Virus record (IMG/VR): IMGVR_UViG_3300036826_000588
Coordinates: 1 to 64,000 of that record
DNA: 64,000 nt
Reading direction: 5' to 3' (one strand)
Source: a virus
In this document: in pieces, positions 16,581 to 24,150 of the stretch
Layout: every line of letters begins with the position of its first letter
Position numbering within the stretch: position 1 is the stretch's first letter
The notes under the pieces: generated by a model
Database searches by the model: none
Told to the model about the DNA's origin: nothing
Seen by the model: only the letters and a program-made list of their open reading frames with translations
Translations under genes and position numbers: made by a program

Positions 16581-17056
16581 TCGTCGTGTGCGTCTACAGC
16601 GCCGCCCAGCCGAACGAGGTACAGATCGCGGTCGGAGACGGCGCCGGCACGCTCCAAGTGGTGACCGCGGAGCGTCTTCTGCGCGAGGAGGCGGAGCGTC
16701 TGCTCACCGGGGATGGCCAGCTCCCGGAAAGCCGCGGCCAGGAGGGCTCGTGGGGCCCGTTCGAGGACGTCGGGTCCGAGGACGTGCTCATCACGGTCAC
16801 GTGGCCGGAAGAGGGTCCCCAACTCGACTACAGCGCGAGCAAGGTGGCGACGGTGGACCAGCTCCTCGCGGCCGCCATGGCGCTCAACGAGTACGGGCGC
16901 TTCGGCGTGTGGGACAGCCGCTACAGCCAGAAGCTGGCGGTGATGCAGCAGCAGATGCAGATGGCCCAGGCAGCCGAGGCACGTGACCGGGCGGGCGCGG
17001 CGATCGTGCGCGCTGCCCACCTGCCGCCGAGCTTGCGCGAGATCGGCCAGGCGTAA
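16577..17056 (+). CDS. hypothetical protein
   Basis: A 159-residue protein from GTG 16577 with beta-rich N-terminal and helical, Gln-rich C-terminal parts (a possible short coiled coil). Last gene of the left plus-strand block, followed at once by a terminator. Function unknown. Confidence 0.55.
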   Translation: MIVVCVYSAAQPNEVQIAVGDGAGTLQVVTAERLLREEAERLLTGDGQLPESRGQEGSWGPFEDVGSEDVLITVTWPEEGPQLDYSASKVATVDQLLAAAMALNEYGRFGVWDSRYSQKLAVMQQQMQMAQAAEARDRAGAAIVRAAHLPPSLREIGQA

Positions 17057-17060
17057 CGGT

Positions 17061-17100
17061 GCGGCCGGTCCGGGGGTGTCTATGCTCCCGGACCGGCCGC
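17061..17100. terminator. strong bidirectional hairpin terminator
   Basis: A 14-bp perfect GC stem (17061-17074 with 17087-17100) and a 12-nt loop. It separates the plus-strand left arm from the minus-strand genes; the stop codon of the minus gene at 17080 lies in the loop, so it can serve both strands. Confidence 0.8.
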
Positions 17101-17481
17101 TGCCCTGACCGTCACGTACGCGGTGCCGACCACTCCAGCCGTCATGGCCAGGCCCGCGAGCACCCCGTGTCGCACGCGCGCATGCCCCCACACCAGGTTG
17201 GAGGGGTGGAGCCGACCTTCCAGAACCTCGGTCCAATCCCCGAGGATCGCCTCGGCTTCCTGGTCGAGAAGGAACCCGCGGCGGCGGAGGCGGTACCCGT
17301 GACCGTCAGGTCCGCGGTGGTAGACCATGTGGCACAGGACTGGCCGACAGCAGGACCAGGAGACGAACCAGCTCAAGAGCACCAGACTCGCCACCCACCA
17401 GAGCAGATCCTTGGTCGCGGCCAGCGCTCGGTCGGCCACAACGCCGACCCAACCCGGGACCCACGAATCATCTCTCCTCAC
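17080..17481 (-). CDS. membrane protein
   Basis: A 133-residue protein (GTG start) with two hydrophobic segments (about residues 26-50 and 110-128) and an LLDQEAEAILGDWTEVL segment between them. Function unknown; last gene of the minus-strand group 18414-17080. Confidence 0.55.
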   Translation of the reverse strand: MRRDDSWVPGWVGVVADRALAATKDLLWWVASLVLLSWFVSWSCCRPVLCHMVYHRGPDGHGYRLRRRGFLLDQEAEAILGDWTEVLEGRLHPSNLVWGHARVRHGVLAGLAMTAGVVGTAYVTVRAAAGPGA

Positions 17482-17509
17482 TTCCGGGAGACTACCATCG
17501 CGGAACGGG

Positions 17510-17734
17510 TCAGGGTCGGCCAGTCGAATGCCCCGAGGAGGACCCGCTGTTCTGCTCTGGCGCTCCCTGAACCGGAAGGCCCGCCTGCCGCAATTGCTGC
17601 TGCTTCAGGGCCGTCGCCTCATGGCGCTCGGCGATTGGCACCGTCATCGGGCGCCCCTTGTGCGACCTGTTCACGGGGAACCCGCTCCCACCTCGTCCGC
17701 CCATCAGCTCTCGATCCTCCTCCGGTGTCGCCAT
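17510..17734 (-). CDS. hypothetical protein
   Basis: A 74-residue Gly/Ser/Gln-rich polar protein that overlaps the end of the DUF4417 gene by 31 nt. No family recognised and likely partly disordered. Confidence 0.45.
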   Translation of the reverse strand: MATPEEDRELMGGRGGSGFPVNRSHKGRPMTVPIAERHEATALKQQQLRQAGLPVQGAPEQNSGSSSGHSTGRP

Positions 17735-18414
17735 CCGCGCAGCTCGTGCATGGTCGGGTACTCGCGCCGCGGCGGGAGATCCAGCCCGTCAGCCAGGTCC
17801 CCCAGCCCTCCGTAGATGATGAGCCGGGGTGGCTCCAATTCGCGGCATAGGGTGGCCAGTCCTTCGCGGAATAGGACCCGTGATTCGCTAGAAGAGATCC
17901 CTACGGCCGATGCCGCGAGGGGGACCCCGGAGGGGAGCCCTGAAAAGCAAATTTCAAAGGAATCTCTTTCTGACCACGTCACGGTCGGGATCACCTTGAT
18001 GCCCCGCCACTCCCAGTAGGCCGCAACCCACCTGGCACGGTACACCTGCCACTCCTGCATCACGCGCGGCATCCATGGGTACACGCTGAAGTCGGGACCC
18101 AGCGCGTGTCCGAACGGCGCGATGCGCTCGACAGCACGCTCAGGCGAGCTCCAGCAGCTCTCGAACCGGTAGTCGTCCAGGAAGAAGTGGACCGTGTCGC
18201 CGAGCTGGCGCTGACGCAGCATTGAGCGCGTGTAGTTGTAGGCGACCAGGCCGCTCGGCTCGAAGTCGCTGCCCTTCACGCTCGGGATGCCCAGCGGCGG
18301 GCTGCCCTTGAAGATGCAGCTCAGGTTGAGCATGTCGAAGTTCCCTGGCCGCCGGCTCCAGCGCCCGCTGCTCTTGGTGCTCGCGCCGTCGATCGCCTCG
18401 GCTGGCTCCTGCAT
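17704..18414 (-). CDS. DUF4417-domain protein
   Basis: About 236 residues from ATG 18414 (a TTG at 18423 is also possible). FDMLNLSCIFKG, TVHFFLDDYRFE, DFSVYPWMPRVMQEWQVYRARWVAAYW, read here in pieces, and GIKVIPTVTW match the DUF4417 family of phage and mobile-element proteins. Biochemical role unknown. A CTTGACC/GGTCAAG inverted repeat lies 28 bp upstream and may be its operator. Confidence 0.7.
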   Translation of the reverse strand: MQEPAEAIDGASTKSSGRWSRRPGNFDMLNLSCIFKGSPPLGIPSVKGSDFEPSGLVAYNYTRSMLRQRQLGDTVHFFLDDYRFESCWSSPERAVERIAPFGHALGPDFSVYPWMPRVMQEWQVYRARWVAAYWEWRGIKVIPTVTWSERDSFEICFSGLPSGVPLAASAVGISSSESRVLFREGLATLCRELEPPRLIIYGGLGDLADGLDLPPRREYPTMHELRGWRHRRRIES

Positions 18415-18441
18415 TTTGCGCAAGCGTGAGATGAAATTTCA

Positions 18442-18463
18442 CTTGACCGAAAATATGGTCAAG
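18442..18463. promoter_or_regulatory. inverted-repeat operator candidate
   Basis: CTTGACC (18442-18448) and GGTCAAG (18457-18463) flank an 8-nt AT-rich centre. The minus-strand reading places TTGACC as a possible -35 box for the DUF4417 gene. TTGACC recurs on the plus strand at about 18569 and 18614, suggesting a shared binding protein. Confidence 0.5.
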
Positions 18464-18846
18464 CGCCAAATTTGGTGCAGGCCGCCTAATCCCGACGGCC
18501 GCCGCGCCGCCGCCGCCGCCCGATCCCTTGGCGCCCAAGTGGTCAGTCAGGCTTGAAGGCAAGGGGGTTGACCGCCAGAACGCCAAAAGGTCAGGCGACC
18601 ACGTAGTTCGGGGGTTGACCACTTGGTGGGCGTGAGGTCACGCGGCCAAGCGGCCAGGACGCCAAGCAGCTTCAGCGGCGTGAGGGGAGGCGCCTTACTA
18701 CTCAGGCGGTAGCGCGGAACGCGGCGTTCCGTAGGCGCGCGTGGACGACCGGAACAAGCGGTTCCGGCCGGTGCCCGGGCGCGCCGAATCGGTGTCACAC
18801 CCATGGCGGTGTCACGGTTTCAGCCGGCCGAACGGCCGTGAGCAGC
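18464..18846. other. structured non-coding region
   Basis: No convincing gene. It contains CCAAGTGGTCA and, about 70 bp later, its complement TGACCACTTGG; the small hairpins GGAACG/CGTTCC and CCGGAAC/GTTCCGG; and a direct repeat GGTGTCAC. Together with the operator to the left it forms the switch region between the left arm and the promoter array. It could be regulatory or a replication origin; neither is proven. Confidence 0.45.
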
Positions 18847-18897
18847 TCAGCGTGGGCGTGCTCGTTGGCGGTTTGCCGTGGGGTCGGGGCGGTTCAC
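18847..18897 (-). CDS. 16-residue ORF behind an array-type promoter
   Basis: GTG 18897 with AAC as codon 2 follows a full array-type promoter, but the frame closes after 16 basic, Pro-rich residues. It is either a true micropeptide or the stub of a gene lost behind its promoter. Confidence 0.3.
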   Translation of the reverse strand: MNRPDPTANRQRARPR

Positions 18898-18903
18898 AGA
18901 CGA

Positions 18904-18933
18904 ATTGTAGCCGCACGCGCCGGGTGAAGTCAA
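18904..18933 (-). promoter_or_regulatory. leaderless promoter (array type)
   Basis: On the minus strand: TTGACT, 18-nt spacer, TACAAT, then 6 nt to GTG-AAC. Confidence 0.65.
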
Positions 18934-19071
18934 GCGGTTGCCGTCCGCTTTGACGCGGCGCGTTAGGATTTTCAGGGCAGGGCGGATGGTGGCGCGTCGG
19001 GCGACCGTGGCGCGGTCGACGCTGCGCACCCGCGTCAGCGGGCGGCGTCGGCGGAGCGGGCTGAGGCTGGC

Positions 19072-19242
19072 CTAGCCGGCCAGGATCAGCGCCTGCTCCT
19101 CCAGCTCCTCAGCGGTCGCGCGGTGCTCGCAGGTGGCTTCGTAGTGCTCGCAGAAGCAGATGCGGCAGTGGTCCGAGCCGAATTCCTCGATCAGCGCGCC
19201 GCAGTGGCAGCGGTCGGTGGCGGCGGTTCCGGGGCAGTTCAT
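19072..19242 (-). CDS. Cys/His-rich small protein, leaderless
   Basis: A 56-residue protein starting MNC at ATG 19242. CHCG, HCRICFCEHY and CEH give seven cysteines and several histidines, a likely double zinc site. The start is fixed by the promoter directly upstream. Function unknown. Confidence 0.65.
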   Translation of the reverse strand: MNCPGTAATDRCHCGALIEEFGSDHCRICFCEHYEATCEHRATAEELEEQALILAG

Positions 19243-19249
19243 ACGACGA

Positions 19250-19278
19250 ACTATAGCCGCTAGCGCGGATAAACGCAA
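19250..19278 (-). promoter_or_regulatory. leaderless promoter (array type)
   Basis: Minus strand: TTGCGT, 17-nt spacer, TATAGT, 7 nt to ATG-AAC. Faces away from the promoter at 19312, so the two form a divergent pair. Confidence 0.75.
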
Positions 19279-19311
19279 GCAAAAATAGGCCAAAATTAGC
19301 GGTAAAACCGC

Positions 19312-19340
19312 TTGCGTTTCACCGGCCGGTCGGCTACGAT
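19312..19340 (+). promoter_or_regulatory. leaderless promoter (array type)
   Basis: TTGCGT (19312-19317), 17-nt spacer, TACGAT (19335-19340), 6 nt to ATG-AAC. Confidence 0.8.
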
Positions 19341-19346
19341 TCGGGT

Positions 19347-19706
19347 ATGAACTGCTCCGCCGGAACCGCCCCCGCTCCCGCGTACGACCCGCCCGCGGTC
19401 GACCGCGCGGCCGTCGAGTTCTACCTGTGCCGGTTCGGCGCGATGGTCACGCTTGAGGAGACGCACCCGGCCGGCGACCCCCACGCGAACGAGGTCGTCA
19501 GCGCGCTGTGGTACGAGGCGGAGACGGGCGCGTACAACGACCCGGAAGCACCGGGCGCGCCGGGCGAACCGCCGGCCGCGTGGGTGGCCGACGAAGCGGC
19601 CAAGCGGGTGGCGTTCGTGCTGATGGCTCTGACGTTCGGATTCCACTTCGCCGCTGAGGCGGCGAAATCCGTGCTCGACCAGGCTGAGCCGGCTGAGCTG
19701 AGGTAG
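19347..19706 (+). CDS. hypothetical protein, leaderless
   Basis: A 119-residue Ala/Pro/Glu-rich protein starting MNC. The C-terminal half is helical and amphipathic. No family recognised. A monocistronic unit between its own promoter and a hairpin at 19713. Confidence 0.65.
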   Translation: MNCSAGTAPAPAYDPPAVDRAAVEFYLCRFGAMVTLEETHPAGDPHANEVVSALWYEAETGAYNDPEAPGAPGEPPAAWVADEAAKRVAFVLMALTFGFHFAAEAAKSVLDQAEPAELR

Positions 19707-19712
19707 CCGGGT

Positions 19713-19747
19713 GCCGGGCGTGCGCCAAAATAGGTGTTGCGCCCGGC
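19713..19747 (+). terminator. hairpin overlapping the next -35 box
   Basis: GCCGGGCG pairs with CGCCCGGC (19740-19747), with an AAAATA loop region. The -35 box of the next promoter (19737-19742) lies in the 3' arm. Confidence 0.6.
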
Positions 19748-19765
19748 GCGCCACGCGGCTATAAT
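19737..19765 (+). promoter_or_regulatory. leaderless promoter (array type)
   Basis: TTGCGC, 17-nt spacer, perfect TATAAT (19760-19765), 6 nt to ATG-AAC. Confidence 0.8.
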
Positions 19766-19771
19766 TCGAAT

Positions 19772-20221
19772 ATGAACTGTGACGCCACCGATAGCTGGAC
19801 GCTCGCGGACGGGACCCGCGTGGACGTGGACCGCTTCCGTGAGGCGTGCCCGATCAACGTCGGGCCGAACCGGTGCCCGGGCTGGGGCTGGGACGTGGAC
19901 CACGGACACAACGGGTCGATGGAGGTGGACGACCGCACAGGCCGGGTCACCGAGTACCACGCGTTCCTGGGTGACTACGAAAGCGTGAAGGTCGTGGCCG
20001 GCGCCCGGTGGTGCGCCGAGCTGGTGCCCGACGGCCGGACCGCGAACCGGGTGTGGCGGAACCGCGCGCTCATCAGCGCCGCGTTGGTCGGCCACCTCGG
20101 GGAGCGCGGCGCTTTCGAGCACGCGTACCGGCTGAGCGTCACGTTCGACGGCGCCCGGATGACGATCCGTGAGTACGACTTCGGCCGGTTCACCCTCACG
20201 GTCGACGCCGCGCTGAAGTAG
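19772..20221 (+). CDS. hypothetical protein, leaderless
   Basis: A 149-residue protein starting MNC, with beta-strand-rich composition and several tryptophans. No family recognised. Monocistronic, closed by the hairpin at 20231. Confidence 0.65.
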   Translation: MNCDATDSWTLADGTRVDVDRFREACPINVGPNRCPGWGWDVDHGHNGSMEVDDRTGRVTEYHAFLGDYESVKVVAGARWCAELVPDGRTANRVWRNRALISAALVGHLGERGAFEHAYRLSVTFDGARMTIREYDFGRFTLTVDAALK

Positions 20222-20230
20222 GCGCGAAAA

Positions 20231-20261
20231 GGCGTCCGGTAAGCTTGACTTACCGGACGCC
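20231..20261 (+). terminator. hairpin with the next -35 box in its loop and arm
   Basis: A 13-bp perfect stem GGCGTCCGGTAAG/CTTACCGGACGCC with loop CTTGA. The next -35 TTGACT (20245-20250) spans the loop and 3' arm, so terminator and promoter share bases. Confidence 0.8.
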
Positions 20262-20273
20262 AGCGGCTACGAT
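20245..20273 (+). promoter_or_regulatory. leaderless promoter (array type)
   Basis: TTGACT, 17-nt spacer, TACGAT (20268-20273), 6 nt to ATG-AAC. Confidence 0.8.
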
Positions 20274-20279
20274 TCGAAT

Positions 20280-20747
20280 ATGAACTGCACCGACACCGCC
20301 CCGGCCGCCGGCGTCCGCGTCGCCTCCGTGAAGGTCATGAAGATGGAGCCGGACCGCCCGTACGGCGCGACCAAGGAGCACGTCAAGGCGCGCCTGTACT
20401 TCAGCGGTACCCGCACCGGCGAGTACGAAGCGCTGGGCGCGCTGCTCGCCGCGCAGACCGGGCGGTCGCGTGCGGTTGCGCCACCCCTGGGGCCGAACGG
20501 GGAGCCCGCCCCCGCCGACGAGTGGGAAGCCTTCGAGTCGGCCGCCGTGCTCGACTACCGAGACCGCGTCGGCGCGTACCGGTCGCTGGTGGACGCCGCG
20601 CTGGCCGCCGCTGGCCTGCCGGCGCAGAAGGCGGTCTGGGGCGCCCGGGCGGGCTGCTCCTGCGGGTGCTCCCCCGCGTTCGTCCTCGGCCTCACCCGCG
20701 GCGTGAACGTGTTCGTGGGCTATGAGGTGGTGCCGGCCGGCGAGTAG
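20280..20747 (+). CDS. hypothetical protein, leaderless
   Basis: A 155-residue protein starting MNC. It has an alpha/beta N-terminal half, a helical middle and a CSCGC cluster near residue 123 followed by a hydrophobic strand. No family recognised. Confidence 0.65.
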   Translation: MNCTDTAPAAGVRVASVKVMKMEPDRPYGATKEHVKARLYFSGTRTGEYEALGALLAAQTGRSRAVAPPLGPNGEPAPADEWEAFESAAVLDYRDRVGAYRSLVDAALAAAGLPAQKAVWGARAGCSCGCSPAFVLGLTRGVNVFVGYEVVPAGE

Positions 20748-20766
20748 CGGGCCAGGCGTCGGGCGC

Positions 20767-20797
20767 AAGCGTCGGGCGGAGCGGCCGCCCGACGCTT
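20767..20797 (+). terminator. hairpin terminator
   Basis: A 13-bp perfect stem AAGCGTCGGGCGG/CCGCCCGACGCTT with loop AGCGG, 19 nt after the stop. Confidence 0.75.
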
Positions 20798-20850
20798 CGG
20801 CGTGTCCGGAAAACGGGGTGGTTGGTCGTCCAAAAAGTTCACCAAAGTTG

Positions 20851-20879
20851 TTGCGATTCCCGTCGCAAGCGGCTACGAT
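20851..20879 (+). promoter_or_regulatory. leaderless promoter (array type)
   Basis: TTGCGA, 17-nt spacer, TACGAT (20874-20879), 6 nt to ATG-AAC. Confidence 0.8.
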
Positions 20880-20885
20880 TCGAGC

Positions 20886-21752
20886 ATGAACAACGAAGCC
20901 ACCACGACCGACACGACCGCGACCACCACCCCGAGCAAGACGCGCGGCAAGCGCAACCGAAAGGCGACCGACCGGCCGGTGCCCGGCAAGGTCTACCAGC
21001 TCACCGGCGGCGAGGGTGTGGCGGCCATCAGCAACGGGAACACCTGGGCCGAGTCCGAGGTGGGGTCCGACCAGGCCGCAATCGTGGCGACCGCGGCGGA
21101 GCGCCTGGCGGCGGAGCGGGACGCGCGGGTCGCGGCCGCGCGCGCCGAGATCGAGGCGGAGGACGCCGCCAAGCTGGCCGCCAAGCCGGCCGCGTGCGGC
21201 ACGGACGGGCGCGTGCCCGACCTGCGGCTGATGAGCGATCGCGCGGCCACCCCGGCGCCCGAGACGGAGGAGCCCGAGTTCGCGACCGAGGACGCGGCGG
21301 ACCAGCCGGCCGCCCCCGCGGCGACCGCGAAGCCGAAGCGGGAGCGGAAGGCGCCCGGCAGGCCGGCGGCCAAGTCCGCGGCGCGGAAGCCCGCGGTGAA
21401 GGCGACGGCGGTCAAGGAGCCGCGCGGGCTGGCCCGGACGCGCCTTCAGGAGCAGCGCAAGGCGACTGCGAAGGCGAAGCCGGCTGCGGCGCCCGGCAAG
21501 ACCGCGAAGGCGGCGAAGCCGGCTGGCGTGCCGGCCTGGCAGGTGGACGCGGCCAAGACGGCGGCGAACCCGATCCAGGGTGGCGTGGTCCTCGCCCTGC
21601 TCAAGAAGGGCGCGCTGACGGACGACCTGATCGCGGCCAAGCTCGGCAAGAGCCACGCCTGGACGAACCGCACGACGCTGTCCCTGGCCCACGTCGGCCT
21701 CACCGTCCGCGAGCGCGACGGCCGGTCGATCGTGAACCGGCTGAAGAAGTAG
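20886..21752 (+). CDS. Ala/Lys-rich H1-like protein, leaderless
   Basis: A 288-residue protein. After a Thr-rich start, residues 60-220 are dominated by Ala, Lys, Pro and Arg in KPA/AKPA-like repeats, like histone-H1-type or nucleoid tails. The last 65 residues (ALLKKGALTDDLIAAKLGKSHAWTNRTTL) resemble a small winged helix. This suggests a DNA-coating or host-chromatin-acting phage protein. The start is fixed by the promoter; an ATG-free extension upstream was rejected. Confidence 0.65.
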   Translation: MNNEATTTDTTATTTPSKTRGKRNRKATDRPVPGKVYQLTGGEGVAAISNGNTWAESEVGSDQAAIVATAAERLAAERDARVAAARAEIEAEDAAKLAAKPAACGTDGRVPDLRLMSDRAATPAPETEEPEFATEDAADQPAAPAATAKPKRERKAPGRPAAKSAARKPAVKATAVKEPRGLARTRLQEQRKATAKAKPAAAPGKTAKAAKPAGVPAWQVDAAKTAANPIQGGVVLALLKKGALTDDLIAAKLGKSHAWTNRTTLSLAHVGLTVRERDGRSIVNRLKK

Positions 21753-21765
21753 CGGAACCGGCCCG

Positions 21766-21792
21766 GCGCCCGGGGCAAAGTGCCCCGGGCGC
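21766..21792 (+). terminator. hairpin abutting the next -35 box
   Basis: A 12-bp perfect stem GCGCCCGGGGCA/TGCCCCGGGCGC with loop AAG. The -35 box begins at the next base (21793). Confidence 0.8.
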
Positions 21793-21821
21793 TTGACTTT
21801 ATCCGCGCAAGCGCCTACGAT
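21793..21821 (+). promoter_or_regulatory. leaderless promoter (array type)
   Basis: TTGACT, 17-nt spacer, TACGAT (21816-21821), 6 nt to GTG-AAC. Confidence 0.8.
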
Positions 21822-21827
21822 TCAATC

Positions 21828-22037
21828 GTGAACTGCACCGTACCGACCGAAACCGCCGAGGACGTCCAGGCCCAGTTCGACGCCGGAATGGAGGTGGGCC
21901 TGAAGGCGCTGGACCGTGGTGCCTGGGGCACCCGCACCCGGCGCGATTTCGAGGCGGAGCGCCTTCGCTGCATGGCCGGTGACCCGTGGGGCGTCGGCTA
22001 CTGGAGCGGCGTGCTGCGCGCGTTCGACGCGCGGTAG
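21828..22037 (+). CDS. hypothetical protein, leaderless GTG start
   Basis: A 69-residue protein beginning (V/M)NC. Acidic N-terminal half and a DPWGVGYWSGVL segment near the C-terminus. Short, with no family recognised. The promoter geometry decides this start over an upstream ATG at 21780. Confidence 0.6.
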   Translation: MNCTVPTETAEDVQAQFDAGMEVGLKALDRGAWGTRTRRDFEAERLRCMAGDPWGVGYWSGVLRAFDAR

Positions 22038-22046
22038 CGGCCCCCC

Positions 22047-22081
22047 GTGGGCGTCCGGAGCAGCGCGCTCCGGGCGCCCAC
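22047..22081 (+). terminator. hairpin terminator with T tract
   Basis: A 14-bp stem GTGGGCGTCCGGAG/CTCCGGGCGCCCAC (one G-U pair) followed by CTTTTG. Confidence 0.8.
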
Positions 22082-22098
22082 CTTTTGTCGAGAAACGC

Positions 22099-22127
22099 TT
22101 GACATATCCGGCGCGTGAGGCTACGAT
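22099..22127 (+). promoter_or_regulatory. leaderless promoter (array type)
   Basis: Perfect TTGACA, 17-nt spacer, TACGAT (22122-22127), 6 nt to ATG-AAC. Confidence 0.85.
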
Positions 22128-22133
22128 TCGAGT

Positions 22134-22688
22134 ATGAACACTGCCACGACCGAAGCAACCGAACTGGCCTTCCACGTCACGATCGAGAACACCCGCTCGT
22201 TTGGTGACCCGTACCTGAAGGTGTACGCGCGCTTGGGTCGCGTCGAGGGAACCAGCGGGTTCCGGAACCTCAGCGAGTACGACGCCTGGAAGGACGCGAA
22301 CGCGCGGCTCGCCGAGCTGGAGATCGACTGCCAGCTCGACGCGACCGCCGGCCGCCGCGGTGACGCGCCGTACGGCTACGCGGTCCAGTTCGCCCCGGGC
22401 CGGGTGCGGGCGGAGCAGGCGAAGCACATGGCCGCGGCGTTCGTCCGGATCGAGCGTGGCCTGAAGCGCCTGGAGGAGCGGTTCGGCGCACCGAAGGACT
22501 TCGTGGACTACGTGGCCCGTGTCGCCGACGTCCTCGGCGTCAAGCGGTTCTGCGAGAGCGTCAGCCGGGACTCGCACTTCTACACCGAGACCGGAATGCG
22601 CTGGTACGCGGTGGACACGTTCCGGTACCGCGTGGAGGACGCCGCGGCCAAGTTCCGCGAGTCGGTGGGCTACGTTCGCCCCGAGTAG
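22134..22688 (+). CDS. hypothetical protein, leaderless
   Basis: A 184-residue alpha/beta protein. No signal peptide, membrane segment or known motif. The consensus -35 box makes this potentially one of the strongest promoters of the array. Function unknown. Confidence 0.65.
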   Translation: MNTATTEATELAFHVTIENTRSFGDPYLKVYARLGRVEGTSGFRNLSEYDAWKDANARLAELEIDCQLDATAGRRGDAPYGYAVQFAPGRVRAEQAKHMAAAFVRIERGLKRLEERFGAPKDFVDYVARVADVLGVKRFCESVSRDSHFYTETGMRWYAVDTFRYRVEDAAAKFRESVGYVRPE

Positions 22689-22736
22689 GTAGCGGCTGCC
22701 CGTACACCGTACTCGAAAAAAAGGTCAGCGTAGGTG

Positions 22737-22765
22737 TTGCGTTTGTCGTCCTATGCGGCTATGAT
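22737..22765 (+). promoter_or_regulatory. leaderless promoter (array type)
   Basis: TTGCGT, 17-nt spacer, TATGAT (22760-22765), 6 nt to ATG-AAC. No clear terminator precedes it. Confidence 0.8.
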
Positions 22766-22771
22766 TCGAGC

Positions 22772-23308
22772 ATGAACTACGCCACGGCCGCTCCCCGAAG
22801 GATGGTTGCCCGCTTCACCTCTCCGTGCGCCGCGGGATGCGGGCACGCGATCGAGCCCGGCCAGTGGATGCTGTACGCGAACCGCGTGAGCCGCCACGTC
22901 GAGTGCCCGAGCGGGGTGCCGGCGGCCGCCGCGGTCCAGCGCCCAGAGCCGCTGCGGATCGCGGTCGAGGACAAGGGTGTCTACATCCTCGACGGCTCGA
23001 TCGTCCAGGTGGTCGTCACCCGTGACGGCAAGCGCACCTACGCGCTCCGGTGGGTCGACAAGGGCGGCCAGCGTGTCACCGAAGCCGGCACGTTCGTCAA
23101 CGGCGAGTACGAGTACGAGCGCGGCCTGGTGGCCCAGGTGGCCGAGCGCGGCCGGAAGATGACGAAGGATGAGGCGAAGCGGTTCATCCTCCGCTACGGG
23201 GTGTGCTGCCGCTGCCACCGGACCCTCAAGGCGGCCAAGAGCGTGGAGCGCGCGCTGGAGGACGGCCTGGGCCCGGTCTGCCGCACCTACTTCGACCGCG
23301 CGGCCTGA
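22772..23308 (+). CDS. DUF6011-like protein, leaderless
   Basis: A 178-residue protein. The N-terminus has CAAGCGHAI, a zinc-knuckle-like segment. The C-terminus YGVCCRCHRTLKAAKS...GLGPVCR matches the short DUF6011 zinc motif found in many actinophage proteins. Probably nucleic-acid-binding; role unknown. Confidence 0.65.
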   Translation: MNYATAAPRRMVARFTSPCAAGCGHAIEPGQWMLYANRVSRHVECPSGVPAAAAVQRPEPLRIAVEDKGVYILDGSIVQVVVTRDGKRTYALRWVDKGGQRVTEAGTFVNGEYEYERGLVAQVAERGRKMTKDEAKRFILRYGVCCRCHRTLKAAKSVERALEDGLGPVCRTYFDRAA

Positions 23309-23321
23309 CCGGTCGACCGCC

Positions 23322-23356
23322 AACAACCCGGGTAAAAAAACTTCACCCGGGTTGTT
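23322..23356 (+). terminator. hairpin terminator sharing bases with the next -35 box
   Basis: A 12-bp stem AACAACCCGGGT/ACCCGGGTTGTT followed by GCTTTTT. The last two stem bases are the first two of the next -35 box. Confidence 0.85.
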
Positions 23357-23383
23357 GCTTTTTAGGGGGTACGCGGCTACAAT
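23355..23383 (+). promoter_or_regulatory. leaderless promoter (array type)
   Basis: TTGCTT, 17-nt spacer, TACAAT (23378-23383), 6 nt to ATG-AAC. Confidence 0.8.
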
Positions 23384-23389
23384 TCGAGT

Positions 23390-23878
23390 ATGAACTTTGC
23401 CACGACCGCCAAGCGCTTCGGTTCCGCCGGCATCGCCTTCGGACTGGCCGCCTTCACCGCCGTCACGGTGGCCGCCGGTGAGCCGGCGCAGTACGACCCC
23501 TCCGCCGACCCGGGCGCCCCGGCCGGTGCGCTGTGGACGAAGACGAACCCGACCGCGGACGACTGCGCGGTGCTGCGTGAGGCGGTCTCGAACAACCAGC
23601 TCGCCCCGGAGGCGGTGTTCGACCCGCAGGCGCCGTGCGAGGCGCTCGGGATCAACCGCGCGGCGGGCGCCTACTTCTGCGACTGCATGAGCGTGGACGA
23701 GACGCCCGGGCCGGACGAGATGGGTTCGTCGCTCGTCTCGGCCGAGCTGGACTACGCGAACGGGCAGGTGACCGCGGTCGTCGCGGTCGCCGGCCGGACC
23801 GCGTGGGTGGGTGTCTCGCGTCGCGGCTGGCTGCCGTACTTCACCGGCCGGCAGCACTTCGTCGGATCGGGCCGGTGA
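23390..23878 (+). CDS. putative secreted small protein, leaderless
   Basis: A 162-residue protein. Residues 8-30 (KRFGSAGIAFGLAAFTAV) look like a basic start plus hydrophobic signal segment, followed by an acidic domain with CA, CE and CDC cysteines that may form disulfides. No family recognised. GTGA overlap with the next ORF. Confidence 0.6.
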   Translation: MNFATTAKRFGSAGIAFGLAAFTAVTVAAGEPAQYDPSADPGAPAGALWTKTNPTADDCAVLREAVSNNQLAPEAVFDPQAPCEALGINRAAGAYFCDCMSVDETPGPDEMGSSLVSAELDYANGQVTAVVAVAGRTAWVGVSRRGWLPYFTGRQHFVGSGR

Positions 23879-24051
23879 ACCCGCGTCGGGTCGGCGGCCA
23901 GCACCAGTTCGCGCGCCGGGTGACCGGCGCGCGGGCGGCCGCCCGGCGGGTCATCGCGGCCCAGGCCGGGTTGGACCCAGAGGCGACCGAGCGGCAGTAC
24001 CGGCGGGAGCGCGCCGCGCGGCGCGAGGACCGCGAGAACCAGGACCGGTAG
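23875..24051 (+). CDS. small basic protein
   Basis: A 58-residue Arg/Ala-rich helical protein from GTG 23875, coupled to the gene before it. One of the few array genes without its own promoter. Function unknown. Confidence 0.5.
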   Translation: MNPRRVGGQHQFARRVTGARAAARRVIAAQAGLDPEATERQYRRERAARREDRENQDR

Positions 24052-24059
24052 CCGTCAAG

Positions 24060-24088
24060 CACCCGGGCGGGTGATACCCGCCCGGGTG
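24060..24088 (+). terminator. hairpin terminator
   Basis: A 12-bp perfect stem CACCCGGGCGGG/CCCGCCCGGGTG with loop TGATA. Confidence 0.8.
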
Positions 24089-24115
24089 CAACGCGTGAAA
24101 AAGACCGCGAAACGC

Positions 24116-24144
24116 TTGCGATTATCCGCGCAACCGGCTACGAT
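24116..24144 (+). promoter_or_regulatory. leaderless promoter (array type)
   Basis: TTGCGA, 17-nt spacer, TACGAT (24139-24144), 6 nt to ATG-AAC. Confidence 0.8.
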
Positions 24145-24150
24145 TCGAGT

